From Lineus longissimus (lineage: Eukaryota > Nemertea > Pilidiophora > Heteronemertea > Lineidae), in the NCBI RefSeq assembly GCF_910592395.1, contig NC_088312.1, forward strand, positions 6,012,001 through 6,076,000: DNA of 64,000 nucleotides, read 5' to 3'. Shown piece after piece: positions 14,580-27,070 of the stretch. The position numbers and the translations under genes were made by a program. Numbering within the stretch: position 1 is the first letter of the stretch; each line of letters begins with the position of its first letter. The notes beneath the pieces were generated by a model. The model was not told the DNA's origin and searched no databases. It was given only the letters and a program-made list of their open reading frames with translations.

Positions 14580-17500
14580 TTAAGCGCCTTACGTGGTAGG
14601 TGAGAAGTGCCCGCAGGCCAGAACACCGTTAGAAATCCTTTTTTGATAATATCGACACCAATCTGAAGTAAATTCTTTGATAATTGTTGGGATTTCTGAA
14701 AGCAACAGATCAAATCTTGGCGTGAAGGTGAAAAAAGTTCGGCCGCCATGACTTAAAACATCTTTCGAATCATGATGAAACCCTGATCAGACAGTTCAGT
14801 ATCATCGATTTTATAGCTTTTCGATTATGAAGACTAGACCGAGACCAACGAGGGTTGTTGATAAGAAACGCGGACAGATTGTCTAAATGCTCAAGTCGTA
14901 CTTCAAAGGATTCAACTTAACCAATAAAAACACTTTTTACAAGCTTTTTAAAATAGCTCTCAGGCAAAGAGACAAAATTTATTAAAATCACTGCCAAGAG
15001 CTACAGCAATTAAAAAAGGGCTTTGACTACAGCAAAGACCCCTTCCTTCAATCGGGTGTCAAAATGTCCAGACCGCCTTTTATCTTTAATGCTGCTTTCA
15101 ACAACACTGCACTGTATGACTTGTCTTCCGGCTTCCCTTCACGATATTTACTCGGCTTTTTGTCCTGTTGTGCACGAAGATAACTGATATTTTCCCAAAA
15201 TTGCCCTCAATGACTCGTGAATAAGGCCTAAAGTGTCCAGTTATACACATGGTCACCTGACGCGCAAAGTCTGAAAACTAAAATAACATTTTGAATGTTT
15301 CTCTTAAAAGACGGGTTTCCACCTTAATAGAGTTGTCCTTAGGAAAGTGAATGGAGTTATTATTAATAAATAGGAGCACTTTGTATCACCTGCGGTCATA
15401 CTTTAGTCTTATTTGCAGATTTGCTCCTATTTATCAATCATATTGATATAATAAGAATTTATTATACTGGGCAGGAAAGTCTGATGTTCAATAGTTCGTT
15501 ACATGGTAAGTTGGCTGAGTGTCGTGAGATGTAAGAAAATGTACAGAGGCTTTTCTTAACCTTTTTTGTGAAACGTAATGAAATGATGGGTGTAAATCGA
15601 CCAAGAGCACCGAGTGCCGTTCAGCGGAGAAATTTAAAGGTACATTGCCTAAAGGACAGTTGATTGTATTTGAATTTGAATTCATTAAAATGACACAGAT
15701 AAATATTACAGTTTCTGAAAACTTGAAGAGTATCAATGAGACACATCTGAGTAACGTAATCACATTATTCATTCCGAGTGTTGAATGTAATGAATGATGA
15801 TACGAGCAATAAGTACGGATGACCTCTCCCTTTAAACCCTGGGGCTGGAGTCGCCGGATAGTTTCCACTGCCTGAACAAGAAAAGTGTCATCTCTTGAAA
15901 GTGTTAATGGTTTCTTAGTGGCAAGAGAATAGAGATTAGGTCACCTCTCAACTCTGAATAGGCTGCCAATGATGGATGCGTCAGGTCTTGATAATCCACC
16001 AAATGAAAGTTAGTTATTCTATTTATTCCTGGTTAAGGTTAGACTCGGACAGATAAGCGTCTTGACAATAGGATGGGAGGGATCTGTCGGGACACGAGGT
16101 GCAGTCCGTTACTAGGCCAGTCAACTTGGTGGGTGGGGACCTTTTGCACAAGACACCAAGTAGTTTTTTAAATGATATCTAGGTTAATATGGGGTGGAGA
16201 AATGACATTGAGATAAATTGTCTGGTGTTCCTCTCAACTTTTTCCAAATTTTCTAAAATTGATTATACAACTGATACACACTGGGTTGACGATATCTACC
16301 CGGCGCAATCTTCTATTTCTTTAATTCCAAACGGTTATAGTATACGAATACAACGGGGAATATTTTTGTTAGTTTGTACCCATCAACCTCGGCAGTCGAA
16401 TGCCGGATTTCTTTAGAGCAATACACGTTCCATTCAAGTGTTGATAACCTCGATTTGTTGTGCAGACCCCTCACTTATGCTTTATTTGGCTTCTGTTGAT
16501 GGTATTTTACAAAACTCTGTCAATCTTTGGTTGACTTTAACACTGGATCCTTTGTGACTTTGGTTGGCGTCGATGTTTGATTTGGGGTATTGAGTGCTGG
16601 GCTCATTTTGATATTTGTAAACTGTGGCCCACTTCGGTATGATACAGGGCCGAGTCCGACTCGACAGCAATTCATTCAACATGAATACCTCAAATGCCGA
16701 TTCTTCGGAGTACTGTGAGTCAACTATTCGCCGAGTTATTCCGTTTTGAGGAACCCGGTTTGGAAGTTGACAAAATTTCTTAACATCTCCTAATGATTTG
16801 CCCTCACAATTGCCTTATTTGTGACTTGAAGATGGCTTTTTGTAAAGATCCCCATTGCTGAATAGCTGAGCGATATCGCAAAACCTCTCTCGGAGAGATC
16901 CTCAAGCTTACGAGACAATTCACCCTCGGTTTGCAATGTCAGACGTCACTTTAAGTAGCAACTCCCTTTTGTAATGTTGTATGTCACTTCTCAACTTCTT
17001 AAATGTGTGATATTGTCCAGGAATTGTATAGCTCTTCTTCACTGTAAGAAGTCGCAGCGTACACCCTGCGACGTTTTGACATTGCCATTTTAACTTACGG
17101 AACTGGACTAAAACAGGTTGACTATAGGGTATAGAAAGGCGCCAGTCCCCAGACTTTTATCATCAGAACCAATTACCACTAATGATAACGATATTTTGAA
17201 TTCAATTCTAGTAAAGTCAGAAAGAAATATTTTGCACCAGTAGATGTTGATAAAAGTAAAACACATCGTCAAGGTGCTGCTGTTGATATATGTTGGTATA
17301 GTGATATCATCCAGTATAGATTAAGAGAATCTATTCTTGATATCATTATGAACAGGCGTACATCTTGAGTCGGATTGGATACGATTATAGCATTCTTTAT
17401 CAAAAGTCCTTCGAAACAATTTTTCAAAAATCCATCGTTGTTTTAGTTCGGAATCACGAAGAAAGTGTCTTGGGGTTTCCTAATCCCGAGGAGGCAAAAC

Positions 17501-20500
17501 GCTCTCAGCCAGATTTTTCTCAAGCTATGACACCACCACTCGAATTGTACTTTTAGAATTTCATTTAATACGGGTTCCTTATAGGTGTTGCCAATCAATA
17601 TCTCAGAGACATTTAAAAGAAACGTCATTTGTTGATAAGAAGACAGATTAGGCGCTGTCAATGGCAATGCCATTTTAAACTGGCTTATATCACATGATTT
17701 CTCGAGTTCAAAACAAGCACAGACTCTTAAGCGTGAGAAAGTTTTGTGATGGTGCTCTAAAAGTTCCAATGTCACGTATTGAACTTCCAACCTCTGCACA
17801 GACAAGTTACATGATGGTCAAGTATGAAAAACAATGTTAATTGAGCCTCTTCAAGTCAGATCACACGCCGGAGAATCGGCTATGATTCATGATATCACGA
17901 TGAAAATCTTATTTGCCAGAGAAGACATACTTCACTTTAAAAAAAATAATTACTTTCCGTTTTACTTGTGTGATAACTAACCCGCCCCAACCTGCAATCT
18001 ACTCCGAAGGGGCTGCGTGATCATCAATAATGATTTATTTTAATCAAATCGGGCGAAAATGTTGAATTCCATGATATGTGACGACCTGCTTAGACGAGAA
18101 GTCCTTGTCGCTGATAACTAATTACAATGAACAATTGCAAATCCTTTTTTCATTTCGACAGACAGACGTCTGTAGTGAGTTACATAAACCTTTATTCTTG
18201 TTAAAATTTCGAATTATATTTTTAAAAAGTGACCCGCACCGACTTGAAATCTCAGTAAATGATTTCTAATTACGACTCTCGCTGTAGTTTCAATCAGATT
18301 TGAGTTATTATGTAACAAAGACTGGGCTAAAAATCTCGAAACCCGTCGAAAAAAGTAACGCGCCCTGACTTGCTTTCAAATCGTGTCAATGGAAGGGTGA
18401 GGAGGTTAAAGATAGCGGTCATTTGAGCAATTCTAATCTCATTGTTGGGTGATTTAGATGACTAGACCGATTATCATTCAGTATCCCACGCATTAGAGAC
18501 ATCTTATAGACATCTTCATATTGTCCAATTATCTAATCCAAGTTGTTTTCAAGAGAACCAAAGAACCAGCCTTGCGTAAGAAAATCGCATCAAGTACTAT
18601 CATTAAAGTTACAGTGTAATTTTAAAGCTTCTACATCTGCTCCGAAGATAAACACATTGTTGAAAAGAGATTTTCAAAAAAGTGTTACAAAAACTTATGC
18701 CCGTTCCTAAGGCATTTTCTTGGAGTAGGGGCCAGAAGGTCAACGTAATGGCCCCTTGATTGTGCATCTGATAACTTACTCCGCGACCACCTCATTAAGT
18801 AATGATACTTGGCCATGCCATTGTTGGAGTTTTTGTTGTTTTGAAAGCGGCTACCAAAGGACTTCCAAACTTGTCATTTTGTCATTGAGTTATTTGTATT
18901 TGATAGACCTCTTCATATTGTTCGAGCAGGTTGATTTGGTTTACTTCGTGGTGTGGGCTGGAACATGAAGTGAAACAACGCATAACTACCAGTATCTATT
19001 TTTGGCCAAAGGTTCAAAAGTATAAAGTATGACTAAGCTTAGAATGAGAGACTTAGAAAATTGTCTAATGATTTTTTAACATACTGTACTTTCTTCGAGT
19101 TGTTTCGATATGTTGGAACTGGTCCATTCCTTCATCTTACGCTGTCTTTATCTTGTCATGCTAACGTGTCGATCTAAATGACAAGACTTGTTAGTATACA
19201 CTATGTACATTTTACAGAATGTCCCAAAAAGATTGAAACATTTATTTATCGATGCCATGATTTGCAAATCACTTCCACTTTACTAAGACATATATTTACA
19301 GGCAAGCCCTTATATATTACTTGTAATGATTTTCAATGAATTTTAAATTTAGCCTCCAGCATGAAGGTCTACTTTATTCAAGCTGACTTCTATTTGACCT
19401 GCTAGTTTGCTCAGCAAACATACTTCTATACCTAGACACCTTTGCTTTTCTAATCGACAGCTAGTTCACAAGTTTTTCGAGAAACCTTTCATTTCTGTCT
19501 GAATAGGGCTAGTTCAAACCCTTAACAGGCTGCCAAGGTGTTGTTGACCAGTACCTTTTATTGAATTCCTTTCTGTTTATCAGTCTGGGCCCTCTACTTG
19601 ACTTCTGACTCTCTTTTACAATACCTGAACCCAGCTTGTCAACATACCTAACAATTCTCCTGCTATTTCAAGTTCTATAGTCAACTATCCGGGCAAAATC
19701 AACATAATTTAAATTTGCCTTTTGTTAAGTCAGTTTGCCCAATTTGTAGTCAATGCTTTGCAAGAAAAACAAGTCTAATTTAAAAGACCATTAGTTTACT
19801 TTTCGAATACCTTCAAAACGTCTTCAATGGGACAGAGTTAAACTTATATAGCTCAAACCGCCTAACGTGTAAAAAAAGTCACGTACGTTTTATTCCTATG
19901 CTTTTGATGGAATGTGGATTTGTGTCATTTTGATAACTTTATCAGCGGTATATAGACAAGCAGAGATGTATTGCTAAATACCTGCAGTTTCAACCGAATG
20001 CATTGTTGCTTTAGACACAGATTTGATACTCGAGATTCGATGAAAGTACCAATACCAATCGGGAATGTCAGGATCAGTCTTGCGATGCAGCAATTGTGCA
20101 TGGTGAATATTTTTCATCCATCCCTCTATGTTCTCTTACTTTCGAAAATAATTAACAAACGACTGCGTGACGTCAAGACGTCCGCGTTGCCACGTTCATG
20201 TAAAAATGCAAAAGTGCCTTTTGTGTGAGATGCACCTTATGTGTGAAGTAGCAATACGCGGGTACTTGACACCCATCCACACCATTGAATCCCGTCTCTA
20301 AATGAACAGTTGAACAGTTTAGAACAAACTTCTCAACGAGAAACGACAATGTTTACCCGAGCCCGCCATGTTAGCCACCAAACCCTGCATTAGATAAATA
20401 TATTCCAAGCACTTAACTTTTCTCTAGTACTTGTAGCCGCGTTAGCGAAAAGTATATTCCCACACAGGACTTGTGCCCGCAGCTGGTTGATCACCCCATC

Positions 20501-23500
20501 ATACAGAAACGACCAGGTACTGCCGTGCATTCAATATTAATATTAGTCGCTAAAAGAACATCAAGAAGATCTCTTCATCATCCACGTGTGAACGTGTCGT
20601 ATGACTTTGTGGATGACTTCCGCACGGCAAAAAAATGACAGGCAGACGGTAAAAGAACACAGTACATCCTTCCGGATCACACATTCGAAACGTCCGCGTT
20701 CGAGACTGACGGACATTTTGGTGGCAAATAGATGTATTTCAGCTCTGAAAACTTTTGTTTGGGTGTGTTGATGCCAACACTCAAAGCATGTTTTAGATTT
20801 GCATTTTTACTGACAATGTGTCAACCAGCGGTTAGCTTTTCAACATTTTGCTCTGGCTTTCGACACGCCAAACTGCATATTCCCTCTTTATCAAATGCAG
20901 CTAGTTTTGTAATTCAAAGTTACACCATGTTGACCCATCTGCTCAAAATCAGACGGCTAAATGCCAGAAATTTCAAAAGGCATTTTTAAGCGGTCGTCAA
21001 AGATCGTTTATAAGAGATCGGCAAGCAATTCCCTAAACTATCTGCACAGATGTAACGGCATTTGTAACTGAATTGCCGCAGTTAATACTTTGTGTACCAA
21101 CCATTCAGACATTGAAAGCTGGGATAACATCAGTCAGGACAACATTGACATCATTAAAATAGGCCTTTTGTCAACTTTGATATCTCTTAACGTTTTAAAA
21201 AAATCTCGGATAAAAGATTCTCCTTTACCTTCAAGGCATTTTGGTTTGCTCTGAAGTTGTATCGAGAATAGCAGTTGACTTTTACACGTGGGCACCTCGT
21301 CGGCCATTTTGAATTCGAATAGTTTATGAAAAAACTTGTCGTGACGGCCAGAAAAGCTCAAAAGGTGGCTTTTAATACCAATTGGCAATGTAGGCTTATT
21401 TCGTGACTTATCTTATATTTTCTTAAAATATTTGACAATCTGTACACTGGACCTCATGCTTCGACGAAACGCCGTTTCAGAAAAATGCACTGTTTTAAGA
21501 AATGTAAAGGCCTACTCAAAATTTAACGTATAATCTGCAACTATTTTTGTCACAACAACATTCGTAAGCGACGTTGTAAGTAACCTGACTCAGATGGTGG
21601 TATGGGTTTGGGTAAAATATGAACTGACGCGAAACAAAGTCCCTTTTGGTGATTAGGCGATTATCAACTGTTCGAATCATTGGATTGGACATGTTTGGCC
21701 CCCAGTTTGATTACATTGACATCTTAAAACTTGATCGAACCCTCTATTTGATGGATTCATTGGCCCATATGGCACTTTCCTTGACGCGTAAAAGACACTT
21801 CTGTTGACCCAGAAATCATGATCTAACACTGTCTTGGGTGTCTAGCTACTTTATATATAATTTGATCTGACAGCATAACGTGAGATTTTTCTAACGAAAA
21901 CCTCGTGAGAATATATATAAAAAAGACTAAAAAGTCGCTTTTCTTAATCTTTTCCCCATTGTTTTGGCGCTTATCCGCATTTGCTATCCATCCAAACAAA
22001 AAAAATTAAAATAATCCGTAATTTCTTTTCGCATAAAATATTTTAGTATGGGCTGGCCGTGCTAGAACAATAACCATTTTCTATTTTCTTCCCTGTCCCG
22101 TCGTATATGAAACTTCGCTAAGATCTCGGGAACTAATCAATCTTAAATGTAAAGCGATCACTTTTTAACGCGCAGTGACTGAATGGCCAATTTTAATTGT
22201 AAAGAATCGCTAGAATTTCGTTCCATTTTGGTAAGGGACCGGATCAATTACCCACTCTCATACACTTCTTATTGTCTTCATCAACAACATATACATCATC
22301 GTTATCATCAGCAGTAGCATTATCACCGACAAGTGTTGGCTTTTAGCCGCAAAATATGCAAATAAATAAATCCAAAAGAATAACAGAGTCGAGACGAATT
22401 TGACCAAAGCTCTGGAAAATACCATACAGAAATGTTAAAACCAAATTTAGTGAGCACTGAGGTAAAACAAGGCATCTAACCATATGATTGTATTATAGTT
22501 AATCAGGTGTAAAAATCGACAAGCCAAAATGTCAACGAACATGGTTAAGCCACTTGACTCCAAGAGTTGTTTTTGGTGTTGATTTTTTTTCATTTGATCC
22601 TTTCAATGTGCGCTTGATAGAATCACGAACCTATCTACCTACATATATCTTTAAGTCCATGATAGTGTGTCGTATGTTCGAAATCAGCAGGGAATCTTAA
22701 AAATAGACCACAACATACCTTCAAAAACCTTGCAGCATGTAAGCTCTCTCACTGGCTTTTTCATGGCCATGCTTTTAACATATTTAACCTGAGTAAAAGC
22801 ACAGTATAAGGTTGAGTCGACTATTTTTGGAGTGACAAATGAGTTATGAGTCGAGCGATCGAATAAATTCGGGCAATAAAAAAATTAAAAATACATGTAT
22901 GTCGGCCTTTCTAAGACACCACAAACATGCGTTATTCCTTGGTCGATTATTCAATGAATTCACTATCCCTGACTTGTTTATAAGATATCACCATGTCCCA
23001 GGGGTTATCTCTAACTTTACGGTTGGTGATGACTTTAAGATTGGCTGATCTCCCATCAGATATGAATAGCTAGAAGCTATCTGTTGATTTTTGTACCATT
23101 ATTATCATATGCAATGGCATAAATCTAACTTTTAGCTCTATCGCCAAGGGAATTAACACCAAAACCAACAAACACTTTTTGATTTTAGGATATTTTCTTT
23201 TACCATGATACCGAAACAGGCCTGGTCGCATACATAAATCATCAAAAATACCATTACTCACCATTGCATCCATAAATCTAAAGTTGATTTCAGATCCGCC
23301 TAAGTGCTTGGCTGTTTTGCCTTCGAGGGAGTCATCCATGAAAATTCGACCAGACAGATTTTCCGGTCATTGGTAATCGTCCAATGACATCCACTTCATG
23401 TCATACAGACATGATTATTTTGTTTTTACTTAGATTTTCGTATTGTTTTATTTTATTTTTTTACATGTTCACGTCAATCAAATAAAGCATTAAGATATGT

Positions 23501-24885
23501 TCGAATATCTTCTAATTCCTAATCCGAATACGACGCGCGGATGTCGATAACCACAGCGAAGGAAACATTTGTCAACTTATTTGACCTGTTGGTCAAGTGT
23601 GGATCTTGCCTGTATATATAATGACGTTTCAGTAATGGCTCAATTTACCAAAACAGCTTTTTATCTGTGCTTTCCTGGTGTTAGGAGGCATGTGGTAGGC
23701 CTAAACCAAACCTGATTAGGCAATTAAACAATTTGCGAAATTTGTAAGGGTAACCAGTGCCTTAGAAAGCGGTGTATACAAAAATGTCAAGAAGGCGGAG
23801 AGTTCATTTGAAATCATTGTATTTTACGATATTACAGGAATCAAGAATTAAATGTTTGGAAAAGAAACAAGAGAAAAGGCGGTGATAGAAAGAATAACCT
23901 ATTTGGTTTAGGCAACACATTAAGTACTCTTAACTGGTTTACAGAAACCACTTGAATACGGCGTTTGAAAAGAAAGGCGTTTCACCAAACCACCGAGGCG
24001 GGGAATGCTCACTGCCAGTTCACTTCAATTAAAAGACACAAATATATTAGACTTGTTTAGTGGTAAGAATGCCTTGACTTTTTAAGCAATGTTCGGCATG
24101 GGAAGCACAGTGAGAGCCAAGATTATACACTCTGAAATACAAGTCGAAAGAAAGAGGTACATGATTTGAAGTGGTAAACTAGCGACAAGTTCGGTCAAAG
24201 GGTCTTAAAGTCACCAAGTAGTTTTATCTTTAACATGATCTACACCAGTGATAACGAGGTTCTTTTCTTTGGAAAACATAATTTCTCCAAGTGCCGTACA
24301 AAAAAAACACTTTTTCAGACAGGAAAAAGCAAAAAGTTGAAGGCTGCTGAGGGAATTAGTAATTTGACACCTGGTCTGGAGGAAAGGGTCAAAAGGTTCG
24401 GGTATTTGTGGTTATTTTCTATTTACAAATACATGTAGTAGTACATATGAGTCTTGGAAGCGCACTGATGGCATTTCCAGGCAGTTTGCAAACACTTTTG
24501 ATGATTCGTAACGGTCTGTAGGTGTGGACTGCGCAAAAATGTAATGAGGATAACACATCAACAGTCATCCCACGAAGTTTGGTGGCGCAATTTCCAAACT
24601 CAAATATTTGCGCGAAGTCCCATGACATCAGCTCGGGTTGGCTGTGATAGTGGCACTCTCAAGATAATTGAAGGATCATGTAGTAGGATGTAAGATGTTT
24701 GTCTCCCGCCTCGGCCTCCGGCAGACCTCAGGAAGTCAGCCATATATTGGTCATGTCGTAACACACTGACTGGTGTTTTAATGTTGCTCAGGTCGAATGT
24801 GATGAGATGGACATACTAATTACCTCGAGTGCACAAGAGTCGCACTGGAAAGTTGGAAGCGTAGGAGGGAGGTCCAAAGGACCAC
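14580..24885. other. Intergenic, no gene recognised
   Basis: Frames here (longest 126 codons, 15488-15868, minus) look random in composition. I see no RNA gene, array or transposon terminus beyond the small inverted repeat listed. Confidence 0.55.
15366..15434. repeat. 13-bp inverted repeat
   Basis: ATAAATAGGAGCA (15366-15378) and its reverse complement (15422-15434), 43 bp apart. Could be short terminal repeats of a ~70-bp relic or chance in AT-rich DNA. Confidence 0.5.
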
Positions 24886-24988
24886 ATGAAAGAGAAGAAG
24901 AAAACGGAGGAGAAGGGGGACTTTAGGAGAAGGAGGAGAAGGAGGGGAGGAGGAAGAGGAAGAGGAAGAGAAGAAGAAGAAGAAAAAC
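24886..24988 (+). repeat. Polypurine tract (GGA/GAA)n
   Basis: Almost pure purine over ~100 bp, uninterrupted from about 24925, built of GGAGAA, GGAAGA and GAAGAA units. It produces the Ser/Pro/Leu-rich minus-strand frames seen here, which I reject as genes. Could form triplex DNA. Confidence 0.9.
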
Positions 24989-25061
24989 ATGTAGCCAATT
25001 ATGATTGCGTTCGCTGCCCTTAAAAAATATCTATTGGGCCAATAATATCGTAATGCAAATG

Positions 25062-25089
25062 ATAACAAAAATAGTGTTATTTTTGTTAT
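25062..25089. repeat. Perfect 12-bp hairpin, 4-nt loop
   Basis: ATAACAAAAATA, loop GTGT, then TATTTTTGTTAT. AT-rich, in intergenic DNA, with no neighbouring gene to terminate or regulate. Confidence 0.8.
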
Positions 25090-26077
25090 TATTTGTTGTT
25101 ACTTTTTTGCGATACGTTCTTGTAACTCAAGCTATACATTTAGTACCTGTATACATATACACAAATTAGTCGGGTATAACCAGCAAAACTCCGGAACAGG
25201 CCTACCCACGAAGCTCATTGTCTGGTAGGATGAATTGCACAGCGTGGTGTTGCGCTCATGGTAAAGGGGTGTGGGATATGGGTAGACAAGTCACAAACCT
25301 GTCTTCGAGTTTTTGATGTCAAAGAAAACCGGCGGGGAAAACATTCTTTTGTGACTGTGATTATCGTCTCTGATATCCCCTTTAAAATGATATTCAAAAA
25401 CAACAACCGATTAACTACATTTGAACCTGCTTTGCCGGTTGATAATGATGATAGATACGAAACTGTTCGACATTATCTTACTGTTGATGGCTGTGTGACC
25501 GTCATTCAATTAGCATCAAACTCGAAAACAACTGTACATATTTTTTGTCTTTATCTTCTTCTCTTATTCTGACCACTCGTTCAGTCAGAAACGAAGCCAT
25601 GCAGTCCCATCTGGCCAGATTGATGAAGGAAGGTCTCTCACATCCATCCGGTACGCGTTTTCATAAATACAGTCAATTCACGTCTTAACAAAAGTTGATC
25701 TCCGACAGTGTCTTGTCAAGCAAGAGTCATCCTTTTAAAAGGCTGACCTCTTGAGCGAGATGTTAAGAAAGACAGGCAAACGATTCAGATAGAAATATCC
25801 AGAGTGGAAGGAACTGTTTTTAGTTCCATTATTAATTTCTTCTTGAATAAAGTAAATAAAAATGGCATTATCTATTTTTAGGTCATTGCTCGGTGCTGAC
25901 TTTATCAAATGCCAATTTGGCGTTTCTGACCACTGAGAAGTAACACCCTGAAGGTAGTGGAGTCTGAGCCGAGAACACGGCCATGAATGAATTGAAAGCG
26001 AGCAAGTCAAGCGAGACTAACAAGCTATCAAACCAATTGAGATTGTCCAGCCAAGTGCAGCGGTGAAGTCACAAAAC

Positions 26078-27070
26078 ATGTTCCCGGTGAGTGGTTGGTG
26101 ACAATCTTCCCCACCTTCTCAATCTATCCTGGGATGAGCAGAGCGAGCTTCCGTAGGCACCATTGTACGGCCCAAGCCCCAATATGGAATACCCAGCCAC
26201 CGATGACATGATGCCTTAATAACTTTTCATCAGAGTTGATGTATAACTTTCATGTCAATCTGAACCCATTCAACCGCCTTGTTATCTATTCACTGCATTT
26301 TGATATTCTTCCAGTTGGTGCCTTCTAAACAGGTCTTAACACACTCATATATAGCTTTCAATGAACAGACAACAATATCGAGCAAATGACACTTCTGGGC
26401 TTTGTATACTTGTCAATTTAGACAAGCTATCGCATTTGACAAAAATACATGACATATATACCAAATAGTACGATGTTTGAGTTACCTCTTTGACAGGTTT
26501 AGACTCTTTGACCCCTCTCAAGTGTTCATAAAGTCAATTCTGCTGTAATGTGATGGTAATGTGGAAGATTGTACCGTTTGTATGGCGGTGGAGAAAGACA
26601 CGACACCCTGCTGGGTTACCTTCAAAAGATCTCCTCAGAATACACAAGGAGTTAATCACGGAGGAAATTCCAACTGACTATTGACACGGACTAATGCCTA
26701 TCCATTTATCTCTTGACAGTTTGTGCTTAAACTATAGATGCTGATTATGATAAGGTTATATTCTGCAAGTATCACCAGTTGTCCGGCATTGACTGGCCAA
26801 ATCAAAGGGAGATGTCAAAGACACAATCGTAGACCACGTGAAGAAAGGCAAGCAACGTGGTAGAGGTATACAGATTAGTTAAGAGCAAAATGACAATCAG
26901 GGTTCAAGCAGTGCACAGGATTTGTCATACCAATGTTTCTTTTATTTCAGATAGTTGACAGCAGTGCCCAGTTCCCCCGTCGTCCATGCACGGCCAACAA
27001 GATTTCAAGACCGTTCAATCTTGGCTTCGCACTTCTGCTAGGTGCCGGTAATAAATGTTGGCTTCGATGA
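26078..27070 (+). CDS. Weak candidate two-exon transcript (42 codons)
   Basis: ATGTTCCCG ends exactly at a strong donor GTGAGTGG (exon end 26086). A very good acceptor, TTTCTTTTATTTCAG, ends at 26950. Of the three frames after it only the phase-0 one is open, giving MFP then IVDSSAQFPRRPCTANKIS and on to TGA at 27068-27070. AATAAA at 27050-27055 overlaps the end. Not recognised; it could be a non-coding RNA or chance. Confidence 0.2.

Noticed and set aside
14438-14749. 103-codon minus-strand frame starting MAAELF
   Set aside because: Spans the GC-rich tRNA-box/hairpin patch; composition follows that repeat and no domain is seen.
19213-19240. ACAGAATGTCCCAAAAAG, resembling a mariner terminus
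   Set aside because: No inverted partner or flanking TA pair was found within a few hundred bases.
24816-25068. Minus-strand Ser/Pro/Leu-rich frames
   Set aside because: Product of the polypurine tract; low-complexity in two frames at once.
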